64,000 nt of DNA, taken from assembly GCF_051622035.1 (NCBI RefSeq), contig NC_135355.1:1612001-1676000 (forward strand), written 5' to 3'. A program made the translations under genes and the position numbers. Of the stretch, positions 26,501-37,371 are shown piece by piece (position 1 is the stretch's first letter; the number at the start of each line of letters is the position of its first letter). The DNA comes from Arctopsyche grandis. Taxonomy: Eukaryota > Arthropoda > Insecta > Trichoptera > Hydropsychidae. The notes under the pieces are model-generated. The model did no database searches, was not told the DNA's origin, and was given only the letters and a program-made list of their open reading frames with translations.

Positions 26501-28988
26501 AATCAAAGTGCCAGGGCGGTGAACTGTCCCGACGTGGCCCGACTACACCACTGCTTTTAAACTGTTAAAGTGGGTATCGATATAAAAACAAGAGGTCTCT
26601 AGTTCAAGCCTCGGTTTGACCGGAAATCGAACTAGAGACCTCTAGAAAATAATAATGAAGACTATTGAAAATAATTTATTCCGCGTATTTCTGCAGTGCT
26701 GCTGGTTAGACTTGGATATTTGTGACTTCAAGTCGATCGTTTCCTATAAGAGTTTACCGATGTATCTAATTCAATTGTTGAGACGGTTTCTCATCAAATT
26801 GGCAAAATCATCCTAACAACTATTTTTCACCACTATTTGAATATGATTTCGAAATATATGTTATAAAGTTTATTACCATATATGTCGCTTAGGGCAACTG
26901 TGATGGCACCATGGTAAAATATAAATTAATAAAAAAATATATTTATCAATAATAATATATCTATTAAAATATTCCCAGAAACGAAGTCGATAGATTTGTC
27001 ATTCGTTGGTTCCATCCTGGTTTCTTAAGGTACGATATATTTTGTAGCTAGTGACCACTTGTCTGCTGAATAATCATTCCGTCAATGCCTACCTTTATTT
27101 TTAACAGGCTATATATAATTGGGAAAGCTTGCTTTAAGTCTCAAAGTATAGCTATTTATAAATAAATAATCTTAAAGCCTAGCTGATAAATATATAAAAA
27201 TACAATTTAAACACGTAGCGATCGTCCGTGCCCATTTTTGATATATTTTTAAATATTACAATTCATAAACATTGATAAAACAATAAACACGATTTGAAAA
27301 GTTTAATATTTGCATGAAGTCTAATTTTGAATATAGAATAATTAAAAATATACTACTAATTAAAAGCTTATTGAAAAGTTTTGACGCGGGAAACGCCTGG
27401 TAGAAGTTCCTGAATATTCATACATAGGTAGATATTATGCATCTGTACATAAATTTTTCTGAAATTATTCATATATTGTATAATATAAAGGCTGTAAAAG
27501 ATTTGACAAAAACACTTTAAATTTTATATGTATGAAAGTATGTACGTATAAAGATAATCTAGAATATCAATTAAATGTTTCAAAATTTTTATTTTTCAAC
27601 ACAATTTTATCTTGTGGTATATGTACTAGTTGTAAATATATACTAAATTATTCCTGAATCGTAAATACTTCATAGATATATCTACTTATTGGGTTAAAAA
27701 ATGATACTAATAGACTTTCAATTTTATATGAATTATCTAAGCCGTCTGTAAAAATCAGATTCCGAAATATAGCACGTAATAAAATTTGAAGAAGTAACTG
27801 TTTGAGTGGTCAACGTTTGCTGTATTGTCCTACGTTTGAGAGAACGTGACGAGATTGTGTTGAAAGGTGGTAAGGTGGTAAGGGACCATCGAGAGTGTTG
27901 ATGATGATGGTGGTGCAGTCGAGCTGTCTTGCTACGAAGTCATCGAACTCCATTGACCTTGCCCATCATCATTAGTTGTCATCTAGTGACCTTCACGTGT
28001 ACTTGATGTCGAATGAGTGCAATAAATACAGGTGCAGGTGCAGAAGACCGTGCGCCAGTTAGAGTCGGATCGATAATGAGATTTGCGATCTGTTGTCGGA
28101 CGTGTTTATGCAGTTTATACAGGTATCAGTTTTTTGTTGTTTATTCAATTTTCAATCCAACTATTAGGAGATCGAAATTCGCTAATAATGATATGTAAAT
28201 TTGAGTCAATTCACACTATACATACATACATTAGACGCTGTAAATTAATTTTATTCATACAAATTAATTCATACGCCTTGTATGAAGCATTTATCCTTTA
28301 CCGTTAAGTCTTCACATGCATCTCGACACGTTATGTAATAATAAAATGATTATGAATAAAACTTTTTTTCATTCGTTAGATCGAAGTTGATACGAAAATG
28401 CGACAATGTTAAATTGGCGACATTTTTTTTTTAATTTTGCATTTTCTTCAAATAAAAAAAATACTTCACTGTTTGTTAAATTGTAAATATTTTTAATTTA
28501 TGTATTTTTCAATATATAAAATAATATTGAAAGATTCGGTCTATGTATGTAATAATTAATAATGTGAGTATGGGTTTGATTGATGCTCGCGCGTTAATGT
28601 CTTTTAATTGTTGACTTTTTTGTTCCCATTTACAAAATTGTGTAAATAAGGTTTAATAAAAACGTGTGTTTTCAAATAAAATAACTATTAAAGATTTATA
28701 AGTTTCTTTTTATTTAAACAAATATGTTATTGAAGTTGATAAATAATTGTTTGAAATAGTAAGATGATAATAAATTAAGAATTTAGTTCTCTGTATATTA
28801 ACCGCGCGTTGATGTCTCCAAATTGATTTATTTATAATTTATTTAAACAAATTCAAATTTTTAATTTAATTCATGCATTAAAATATTTTCACAGTACACG
28901 GTTGTTTATATTCAAATTTGATAAACGAGAAATTGCGATAATTAATAATGAAATAAAAAAAACTTACCGATAAAATAAAGCGAGACAT
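17539..28988 (-). CDS. DUF4774-type secreted protein: signal exons plus body A
   Basis: Exon 1 (28968-28988) encodes MSRFILS and ends at GTAAGT. Exon 2 (19698-19753) encodes LASILFVAGVTLARPQNV plus two bases. Together they make a classic signal peptide cleaved near VTLA-RPQ. Body A (17539-18898) continues in phase as IEKQELVEIPSEEIYNDRHL. It has a Lys/Gln-rich helical segment, a long low-complexity middle, and at about residues 360-408 the DUF4774 repeat: GGVAIAGPGGIATAGGGG, TAIVGPEGVAYTKPDG, TVIAGPGTKIVAIP. It ends FIPKGGRIVATGPAIYRHPKE-stop. The predicted protein has 478 residues. A possible 24-base exon (19279-19302) would keep frame between exon 2 and body A. Intron 1 is 9.2 kb and repeat-filled. 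The family is secreted in insects, possibly extracellular-matrix or cuticle-associated; that role is inference. Confidence 0.82.
19279..19302 (-). other. Candidate 24-base microexon of the DUF4774 locus
   Basis: Minus-strand sequence between ...GTTTCGAG and a strong donor (GACAG then GTAAGTC) would encode LTIKRYD in frame with exon 2 and body A. It changes neither phase nor stop. The acceptor is weak, so it may be a chance donor. Confidence 0.3.
20085..20733. mobile_element. Foldback MITE with inverted arms of about 300 bp
   Basis: The left arm (about 20085-20330) is the inverted complement of the right arm (about 20440-20733). Paired blocks include ATTTTTGTTGATTTG with CAAATCAACAAAAAT, and TTTTGGCTTTTACAGTCTT with its complement near 20640. 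It lies in intron 1 of the DUF4774 locus, and a Helitron-like element starts at its right edge. Confidence 0.7.
20734..21025 (+). mobile_element. Helitron-like nonautonomous element
   Basis: Starts TCTAATATATAATTTCAAAA after an A and ends GAGTGAAGCCAGGTAAAACC then ACTAG before a T. Same family as 4984-5324, without the TA expansion. Confidence 0.5.
21740..22275. repeat. Inverted pair of jockey-like LINE 3' tails
   Basis: About 21755-22040 (plus) and 22080-22275 (minus) are inverted copies of the same LINE 3' end. They share AAATAGAAAATGATCAGTAG, AGATGTATTGTGAACATAAT and AATAAAAAGCATTTAAAAAT, and meet around 22040-22085. The same tail follows the LINE coding remnant at 25225-26030, and a third solitary tail is at 36455-36650 (minus). 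Confidence 0.7.
22846..23210 (-). mobile_element. CR1/jockey-like LINE 3' fragment
   Basis: Reading minus, it encodes RVVSVWNSLPIDIV and NLNIFKNELDVFLKLK, the C-terminal end typical of non-LTR reverse transcriptase proteins. A TAAA-type tail follows at 22852-22872. It is heavily 5'-truncated. Confidence 0.65.
23230..23580 (+). repeat. Interspersed repeat fragment
   Basis: It begins AACTAGCTGAACCCGGCATG. Towards its end it has AGTTTCATCGGAATCGATTG, GTGGTTTAGGAGCC and a run of AGACAGACAAACAGACATTC before a TATATATAG tail. This end style is common in insect interspersed repeats; I cannot place its class. Confidence 0.5.
23590..25224. other. DUF4774 intron 1, nothing identified
   Basis: AT-rich, with a CA/CATA microsatellite at 24734-24772. 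A GC-richer stretch near 24990-25080 has no supported coding potential. Confidence 0.4.
25225..26030 (+). mobile_element. Jockey-like LINE, 5'-truncated
   Basis: The plus strand encodes the C-terminal part of a non-LTR reverse transcriptase: SGESLKWQSVIKYLGVTFD, KCKAMRGISSIYPIFNR, LILPLLTNASPVWNNAS and KLQVIQNKSLKIIYNTP. It has at least two in-frame stops and ends in the 3' tail also found at 21755. It lies in DUF4774 intron 1. Confidence 0.8.
26000..26460 (-). mobile_element. CR1-like LINE 3' fragment
   Basis: The minus strand encodes MRRIRDDLIEVFKIINN, then HFKGHTLRLRKENRIN, then after a frame change YSFISNRVVKAWNSIPNNVV and IFKNKLEVFLKLEDF. This is the standard C-terminal order of such proteins. 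It abuts the 3' end of the plus-strand LINE, so the two lie tail to tail. Confidence 0.7.
26680..26900 (+). repeat. SINE fragment
   Basis: Carries the SINE core (CTGGTTAGACTTGGATATTT, AGTCGATCGTTTCC, TTGAGACGGTTTCTCATC) but lacks a clear tRNA head and tail hairpin. Confidence 0.6.
26901..28967. other. DUF4774 intron 1, nothing identified
   Basis: AT-rich. A GC-richer block at about 27840-28110 has short open frames but no family resemblance and no clear splice framing. Confidence 0.4.
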
Positions 28989-29036
28989 TTTTTTAATTGT
29001 TTCTAACTCCAATAATTGACGAATAAATATTCAAAA

Positions 29037-29044
29037 TATTTATA
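29037..29044 (-). promoter_or_regulatory. TATA box of the DUF4774 locus
   Basis: Minus-strand TATAAATA lies 27 bases upstream of an initiator-like TCAATT (A at 29017), which would give a leader of about 30 bases before the ATG at 28988. Spacing is typical of RNA polymerase II core promoters. Only this one promoter-like arrangement was found for the three DUF4774 bodies. Confidence 0.5.
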
Positions 29045-29649
29045 TCAGTGGGTGAGATTTTTCTAGGACCAATACCAGGGTGTGTCCTCGCACTGAACTT
29101 GCCCCGATTGTGAGAACAGTGCGACTGATCGCCGGTACTGTCACACTACTGTTTTATAAATTTAGCAACCGACAACTTTAGAGAGAGGGGCACCTCTTTT
29201 GTATATTTTAGAAGAGAAAAAAAAATCGATCATTATCTAACATTATTGTTGTGATGTACATATGTACAACTAGTGTTAGAGCTCTCAGTCAATGACAATT
29301 CTTAGAAAATGTCTCAACAATACATTTTCACGTATGGGTGTTTTCTATTTACATAATGAATCACTACAAGACGATCCAAACAAGTAAAACATTACTTAAA
29401 TTGTCAAGTGAAATATGTTTGAGTACTTTTAAGTAAGTACGTACAAAAATGAATGTTTTTCCGCTGTGCAAATTCACAGTTTTCATATTAGAAGCAACAA
29501 ATCTGGTACAATTTTTCATGGCTACTTCCACCATTAATCTGTTTTCCATTCAAAAACACCCGAGCAACGCCGGGTAAGCGTGTTTATATGCTGTGCAATT
29601 CCTCATTTTCAAATATAGAATCATTTAATTACTTATGTATGTATATTAG

Positions 29650-30065
29650 ATAGCAGTATGGCTCGGTGGATGCGTTTATGTTTACCACCGAGGGGTTACC
29701 ACGTTCGCTCCCGAGCTTATCTTTAATACTTCTGGTCAGATTTGGATATTTGTGACTCCAAGTCGATCGTTTCCTGTCGGAGTTTGACAATTTATCTGAT
29801 TTCAATGTTGAAGCGGTTCCTCAAATTGGCAAAAATAATCCTACCCGCTATGTCACAAATATCTGAATTTTATTTATGTACAATATGTAAAAAATTATAT
29901 ACAAGTCTAAATTCATAGATGTCTCTATGGATTAATTAATTGTTAATTTCCTGTTCTTCAGCCTCTAGAAATACAGTGATCTATGTAATAAAAAAATCTG
30001 CAATGTTTGTATTGTCCAGGAAGGTGCATTGGGTTTACCTGTTAGGCCTTTCTGGTATATATCTA
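29650..30065 (+). repeat. tRNA-derived SINE, most complete copy
   Basis: The head has an A-box TGGCTCGGTGG (29659-29669) and a B-box-like GTTCGCTCC (29703-29711). The core has GTGACTCCAAGTCGATCGTT. The tail is the hairpin CCAGGAAGGTGCATTGGG...GTTAGGCCTTTCTGG (about 30016-30056). It is not a tRNA gene: the head cannot fold into a full cloverleaf. Confidence 0.8.
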
Positions 30066-31830
30066 TGTAAAATAAAAATAATAAAATAATATGTTGATTA
30101 TAGACAGGCTTTAGAAGAGTTTGGAGTCCGTTGAAGGTTTATTTTCCTCAATTTTCACCCGCCTAATCATCGCCGGTCAATTCCGGTTCTTATATATTTG
30201 ATTGATACATTAAAATTTAACAATTTATTAATAATAAAATTAGCCATTTTCTTTATCGGTATTTACCGTTGTATTTAGAATTATATATAACTTTTTTTTA
30301 GCAATATTCTCTACTTTGTCACTAGATGTAAAATAAAATCATCAAATTTTGACATTTGAAACATGCTTAAGATATGTAGAAAGAATACTATGAAAATATC
30401 ACAAACAAATCTAATTTATCTCTATTCCGTGGCAGGCAATGAAAAATTTATCTGATCCATGACTTTATAGCTAACATTCCTGTATTATATTATTTTAATA
30501 CGAACGGTCAATGAACTTTTTTATGTATTAGATATCAAAAGCGTAATAACAGTCTATAAATCCGATGGCAAACTTTGCTATTTAATATACGAACGTGAAC
30601 GTATGTATATAAAAAAAATAAATTGGAAACGAATTCGTATGGAAAAATCCCACGCTTCGATTTTAAACTGATGTGATTTTATTACTGACTTGTTTACAAA
30701 TATAATAAATATGCTTTTTTTTTTAATATATTCAATTGCTTAATTTTATTTGATCAAAATAGTGGTTATTAGAAATTGAATAAAGTTAAAGCTCAAAATT
30801 GACCCGTTGAGGGGGTCAAGTTCAATATAAATAAATGTTAATATATTTTAGAATGTGACTCATACTTATAAGGCGATAATTATCTTACTGAAAAGGATGC
30901 ACTTATTTCTTTATTTTTTGTAAAAAATATTTAAATTATTGTCCAGGAATAGGTTTACGTCCGTCTGGAGTGGTAAACATAGTCCTTTCGAGGCAAACGG
31001 GTTAATTTAAATGGTCTCGCCATAGAACAACCTTTTTTATTGAAGTTAAACATGTATTTGTGAAATCGATATGTCGACAAACTCAAATTAAATTCAAAAC
31101 ACACCTGAAGATAAATTAAGTTGCATTGAAATAATACATATTATGATATTTCAAACAAAATCTCAATACAATATTACATAGAACAGATTCGTATTTTGTC
31201 TTTATCAAGTTATACAATACAATATGAGCTGTGCTAAGATCGATGAATTTTTGAATATCTGACGATATTCATTGTAGATAACTGTAATAGTGAAATTATA
31301 ATTTTGACAGTTGGATGATAGTGCGTCGCCGACACGAATCGCGCCACCCCACGTCACAACCCCGCTCCTATCCATCCCCACTCCAATGTTGATCTTCCCG
31401 CAACCCCACTCCTGTCCATTCCCACTCTCCTCATGGTCCACTATCTGTTTCGATTTGGCTTTTTTTGATGCCACATATGTGGGACTGGATGCGGAAGCAA
31501 ATACATCATAATATCTTAGCAGCCAACACTTACATATGTATTTAAGGTTCGGTTAGGTTAGATTAAGTTTGGGTTGGTTTTACTTATTTATGGTTAGGTT
31601 AGATTGGGTTAAGTTGGGGTTGGTTTTATTTATTTGAGATTAGTTGTTACGGTTGGTAGTACGTCGTAATTCGAATTCGTACGCTGTAATTCGAAATCGT
31701 ACGTTTTAATTCGAATTGTAATTCTATTGTTTTATCCGTACTCACTGCTTGAGTGAAATTATAATCTCAATAGTGAAATTATAGTTCCACTGAAAATAAA
31801 AACTTCACTGTAACATATACATACACATAT
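30066..31830. other. Intergenic, no gene seen
   Basis: Mostly AT-rich. At 31320-31440 a C-rich stretch has no supported gene. At 31547-31640 GGTTAGGTTAG-like words repeat irregularly. At 31650-31725 an imperfect 20-bp unit containing TAATTCGAATTCGTACG repeats about three times. Confidence 0.4.
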
Positions 31831-31834
31831 GTAT

Positions 31835-32525
31835 AAATGTTTTTACATAAATATTTACAAAGTCTCTTTCAAAATTATATGCATACTAGATGAGCATTTG
31901 AAATAAGAAGAGGTATGTAAAAATGGCCAATTTTTACAGATTTTTGGCTTGTACAGTCTTTAATTTAAAATTTAGTATCGCTGTGCCAAAATTGAGTATT
32001 AGAATCAATAGTGAGATATTTTTATCTATTATTTTTATTTTTACATAGATATATACCAGGAAGGCTTGACAGGAATACCCCAATGCGCCTTCCTGGACAA
32101 TTAATTATAAACAATGCAGCATTTTATTATTACATAAATCACTGTATTTCTAGAAGCTGAAGATCACGAAATAACAATTAATTAATTAATTAATTATATA
32201 ATTAATTGATTAATTAATTATATAATTAATTAATTAATTAATTATAGAATTAATCCATTAAAACATCTATGGATTTAGATTTTGTGCAAAATTTTAACAA
32301 ATTATACACACAATAAATACAGAAGATTTGTGAGAGCAGGAAAGATGATTTTTTGCCAATTTCGAGGAACCGTTTCAACAATGATCAGATAAAATTGGCA
32401 AACTCTGATAAGAAACGATCGATTTAGTGTCACAAATACCCACAAATCTAACCAGCAGTATGGCGGATCGAACCCACTGATCACTTGGTGCTAAACATAC
32501 CATTAAGCCATATTGCTGGCTATGT
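31835..32525 (-). mobile_element. Inverted copy of the composite MITE/SINE/Helitron-like block
   Basis: Read on the minus strand it is SINE (32525-32055), MITE fragment (32040-31880), then the Helitron-like 5' end (31876-31835). Order, orientation and junctions match 4305-5020. The TAAT repeats at 32176-32250 are inside the SINE. The copy at 4305 has about 90 extra bases between SINE and MITE. Confidence 0.7.
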
Positions 32526-33639
32526 TATAAATTTAAATTGAACAAAACTATTGCGATTCATTTTTATAATATTTTCATTCGATTAAAAGTAACATTACAT
32601 GGTATCGGATTTCGGAAAAACTTGGTCTGTAATTAATGAAGTGCTTTATATTGAATTTTGTTATATTTATATACATTATATGTGCCATGACAGGAATTAG
32701 CCCAAGGCGATACATATGGTTAGATTATCTTTGTATATAAGTAAATATTTACAATTTTTAGAATATAATACATAGAATACAATAGAGACATCTATGGACA
32801 GTTAACAAATTTTAAGTACACAGCAATTTTACGAGAAACACTTTATGTAGGTACCGTATTTAGAAGATTCAACATATTTGAGAAGTCAATAAATCGCGTT
32901 TGCGAGAAACTGAGGGGATCATACCGATTTATTGGATCAACAACTAAGCTAGAAAAACCTAAGAAGAGGCCATGTAAAAATTGTAAAATTCCAACAGAGG
33001 ATTCGACCTATCTTTTAGTATGTAATAGCTCTACCAGTGCAATACACAGTGGATACCTTACTTACATATGTAATAAATGGTCAGTATGTACATACATATA
33101 TCGATTGGTCGTTATTTTAAGTGGTCGGTTTTTCGGGACATAATGAAATGATTTTTTAATGCTGAAAACGAGTTTTTTTTATATCGTATTATTAGTTTGG
33201 TTTATCAAACCAAATTTGATGTATCCAATCAAACCAAAAATTTGTTGTATCCAATCATTTACTAATGACTGAACTAACCATATTCGGATATATTATAGTT
33301 GCTCACCATTTAATTTAAAATTAAACAAAAATGAAAGACCTATTTTAAGATCAAAGTTTTAAAAAGCATAAAATAAAATAATAAAATATTCAGATAAGTT
33401 GTAATATATTCATATAAAGTTACCGCAGCTAAAATAAATGTGGAAGCTTTATTTGTTTTTGTTTTTAAATAATAACATTAATCTACATATTTGATAATGC
33501 AACACGTATGTTATATTTGATATTTTACTGATTTAAGTTTATGTTTTCACTGTGACAAGTGTTACAAATTTCAATTTGCGATGAACCGACTAAATTAAGT
33601 TAAAAACAGAAGTTCTTTTTGGTTTTATTCGATTTTGCA

Positions 33640-34265
33640 GGACTGTTAAACTGGTATGGGGGTTTCATACCCCACTGTTAAAACGAAGTGGGGTATGAAA
33701 GTGCCCCAATTTTTACGTTTTTCGTAATAACTATGTGGTTTTCAAAGCTATACACCCTATATTTCTTGTTAGAATGAACTACAATAAATTTATTTTAATA
33801 GATTTCGTATGATTTAGAAAAGGGGTACATTGTAAAAAATACATTTCCACGTTCCAAAGTATGATTTAAAGGCGGTAGCGATAAGTCATGTTTTTGACTG
33901 TTAGCTTGCATATTCTTGTTGATCGATGAATCAATGCGAGAGAAAGAGACAGCTATATTTTCGTAAGCTATTGTTTTCGTCGCTTTTGGCGCGTGACTAT
34001 TGAGTCATGCAGTCGCCTGTTGACCTTACCTATGTGCGTTGGCGTGTCAATGCTTTTAGTTATTTTTTAATACAAAAATAGTCAAAAATATGCTATAGGA
34101 CTAAAACTTTTTTATGTTGATGTATAAAATGATTAATAAGATATATATTGAACCTATTTGTATTGAGAAGAGCTGTATTTTGATTAAAAAATACTGGGGT
34201 CTTACTCGACCCCGGTTCGGGTCACTCGTTCGATCTCCACGCTTCGTCCTTCAAAGGTTAAGGAA
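33640..34265 (+). repeat. Interspersed repeat family with GTGGGGTATGAAAGTGCCCC
   Basis: Related copies are at 46785-47372 (minus) and 50967-51747 (plus, part). Shared blocks are GAAGTGGGGTATGAAAGTGC, GGCGGTAGCGATAAGTCATG, GTTTTTGACTGTTAGCTTGC and CGTTCGATCTCCACGC, then GGTTAAGG. The copies end in GGTTAA, suggesting a TTAA-targeting element, but no inverted ends were proven. A 61-codon frame is shared by the copies and ends in different places, so it is not a gene. Confidence 0.6.
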
Positions 34266-34547
34266 ATATTTAAGTTTATTTTTTATGAGTATGTTTTAAT
34301 TTTTATTGGATATAAAATATAATATATAGGAATTTACTTTTGTCCTGCGCGGCTTTGTCGGGGTGCCATTTGATGCATGTTATCCACATCTTATCAATTT
34401 AGGTTTTTGTAATCATTGTAACATGTACTGCAAATCTTGATTTATTTTATTTTAAAGTAAAAGCCAACAGTCTTAAATCAAAAACAGAATGAATAATAAA
34501 ATACATTACAAAAGACCAATTATAGGATTCCGCTGGTAGTAATAAAC

Positions 34548-35117
34548 TAGGGATCCCAATCGAATATTCGAATTATTCGTCTGATTTTTCAGCCATTCGT
34601 TATTCGAATATTTCATCAACTATTCGAATATTATTCGTGTATATATTTTTTATAAACTAAATAAACAAAATCAACATGAAAAGAGTGATGACAAAGAAGC
34701 CGACGATTATGAAGAAAATGAAAAATACATATAATGGGGATAATTGTGATAAAAATGAAGATAATGAAGAAGATGAAATGTCTATATGTGAAGAAACGGA
34801 TTTTTATTTATTAAATACGGAAATGTTTGAAGAAAATCTCTTTTCGATCGATAATAATCTCTACGAAATTTTAGAAAACATCAGAAAAATAATACGAATA
34901 TTTAAGAAGTCACCGGCGAAATATTCATAAATTTTTACAAGAAATCATAATGAAAAAAGAAAATAAAAAATTGAAATTATTATTGGCTGTAAAAATGAGG
35001 TGGAACTCAATGGCAACTATGATAAGACGATTCATTCAAACTTATGCTTGGTACATTATTCGAATATTCCAATAGCTCTTGATTTACTATTCGATATTCG
35101 AATATTTGGGATCCCTA
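34548..35117 (+). mobile_element. hAT element, internally deleted, with 8-bp target duplication
   Basis: The ends TAGGGATCCCAATCGAATAT and ATATTTGGGATCCCTA are inverted, and the target TAATAAAC is duplicated on both sides (34540-34547 and 35118-35125). Inside, plus-strand frames encode ENIRKIIRIFKKSPAKYS and, after a stop and frame change at about 34928, KFLQEIIMKKENKKLKLLL, then AVKMRWNSMATMIRRFI. This is the K.RWNS segment of hAT transposases. It is 570 bp, far shorter than an autonomous hAT, and cannot be active itself. Confidence 0.85.
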
Positions 35118-35164
35118 TAATAAACTAAAGGGTAAACCTATCTAATATATAATTTGCATACATA

Positions 35165-35390
35165 TCTAATATATAATTTCGAAAGAGACTTTGTATGCAT
35201 GTAAGTATCTTTGGTTGGGAACTTCGTAAACAAAATAAAGTTTCTATGACAACAATTCAATTGGTTGAATATTATATTTTTTTCGATTCAAATAAATTTA
35301 ATAAAATAAAAATGAATATTTACTATTAGATTCGCCATGTTTACGCTGTTTATATTGCAAATACTGAGCGAAGCCGAGTAAAACAACTAC
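35165..35390 (+). mobile_element. Helitron-like nonautonomous element
   Basis: Starts TCTAATATATAATTTCGAAA and ends GAGCGAAGCCGAGTAAAACA then ACTAC. A second, short copy of the 5' end lies just before it at about 35132-35150. Confidence 0.45.
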
Positions 35391-37371
35391 TGTATAATAT
35401 GTAGAATATCAAATATTAAGGAAATGATAGGCTTTAATTCGAGGTTAGTATAACGATCAATATCACAGATTCCCAGAAATCTTTGTATGATTTATGAATC
35501 TCTGTTTCACATGAAGCTTTTTTAACACATTACATTTTTAATATCGGCCGAATCTGAATCCACGTATTGTTTCAACTGCAAATATCACTTCGCCGAAATG
35601 TGGTCTTTCATCAAAAGGTCATTTCCAAATCAATTAAGATTCACCAACCACATTGTGCGTTGCGCAGCCATTTTCCCAAACAATGTCGAATGACCAAACC
35701 GTGCGATTTCACGCATAGACCATACGAATTGCATCGATTATATGAAATTACAACAGCGGTTCATCACTACGATTGGTTTTGTTTACAATTTGATGACTCG
35801 ACGACCCATTTTCAAAGGTTAGATTAGTGTAACAATTTTCCTAACGGGACTTGCCTACCAATTTGTACGTATAATATATGTAATATATATAATACATATA
35901 TAAAAATCAGGAGGCGAAACCGTTTGAAAAATGTTACTTTAATGATATCTGCTGATTCTTACCGAAGGTGTGTGGGATTCGTTTACAGTTTAAGAACACT
36001 CTTCACACACGCTTTTTTTCCTCTGACACCAATCTACTGCGTACATCCTATTATTGAGATTTGATCTGTAAATCTTAACGTCGAAAAAATGCACTCATAA
36101 TAACTTACTGTATGCACCTCTGTGTGTACTATTATGAGAAATGACTCGATCATTAATTTTAATCACGTGAAGTTCTTTGAATTTCTTAAAAAACTTCTCT
36201 CTAACGAATGTGCATAAGTAGGGTACAACTGAATAAACATAAATGACAGTACTTAAACCTACCTATGGCTTGATTCTTGAAGAAAAATTTGAAGTGAAGA
36301 GATGTATATTTAAGATTAACAATGTATGTAGCTGAATTGCCCGGCGTAGCTCGGGTTGGTGAGAGTTGAAAAAAAAAACCACGGAATTTTTGCTAAATGG
36401 TGAGATAGTGTACCAAATTTGGTTGTTTTAAAGTGAAAACTGTAATTTCATAAAGGATTTTGATTTTTAAATCTTTTTACTATTACGAAATTATGTTCAC
36501 AATACATCTTACATATATATATTTTAATAGCTACTGATCTACTGATCATTTTCTATTTTACAATTTTAATTTAATTTGGTTAGTAATCATAGTATTATAT
36601 AATTCTAATTTTAATGTACAGCATAATAGGAAAAAGAGCTCAAAAATCTATTTAATTCATAAAGGATAAACATTTACTTCTATATAGTAGATAAAGAAGA
36701 CTACCCGAACTGCCCGGCGTTGCTCGAGCTAGTGAGAGTTAGAGATAAAAATAAAAAATCAAACTTTTTAGTGAATTTTAGTCTATGTACATATGATCTA
36801 AGTAAAAGAATCATAAGATAATATAAAATAATTTGTGAAATTGTAAACTGTAGATTTACACAAGGACAAACAAACAATGAATGATGTTTCTGTGATTTTG
36901 ATCGTTTTAGATAATTTGAAGTTAAAATAGAATACGACCAATTTTGAACTGTAGAAATTTCTACGAACATACATGTAAGTATAAAATTGAATGAATAATT
37001 TTAAAAAGTATTAATTACAATATTCATAGTGAAACAATTCAGCATAAATAATTATTAAAATACACTTTTATTTTCAAAAAGATTTATTTTTAATAAATTA
37101 GTAATTATTTAAGACTTAAAACTACTGAAATTCTTTCGAAAATGGAATAATATGTCTGCGAATTTTATTATAATTTCATAACCTAATATTAATGTTTGGA
37201 GTCATGTAAATATGTAAAAATAATATTCATATCAAATGTGCAATGACAAATATGTAACAGTATATTCCGCTTCAAAAATAAATATGTTTTTTAATATTAA
37301 AATCACATTATATACTTAAAAATATACACACCCAAATAAAATACATATAAAATTTACACTTGAAATTTTGT
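35391..37371. other. Intergenic, repeat fragments, no gene seen
   Basis: Contains two GC-richer words, GCCCGGCGTAGCTCGGGTTG (36340) and GCCCGGCGTTGCTCGAGC (36710), apparently ends of one repeat family, and a LINE 3' tail at 36455-36650 (minus). An 86-codon frame at 35567-35827 shows no family resemblance. Confidence 0.4.

Noticed and set aside
29650-29715. tRNA-like A and B boxes
   Set aside because: They belong to the SINE head; no full cloverleaf or anticodon arm can be drawn.
31547-31640. GGTTAGG-like words resembling insect telomere repeats
   Set aside because: They are irregular and few; no run of exact TTAGG units is present.
34114-34299. Frame [20 protein letters not shown] recurring three times in the window
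   Set aside because: It moves with an interspersed repeat and ends differently in each copy, so it is not a conserved gene.
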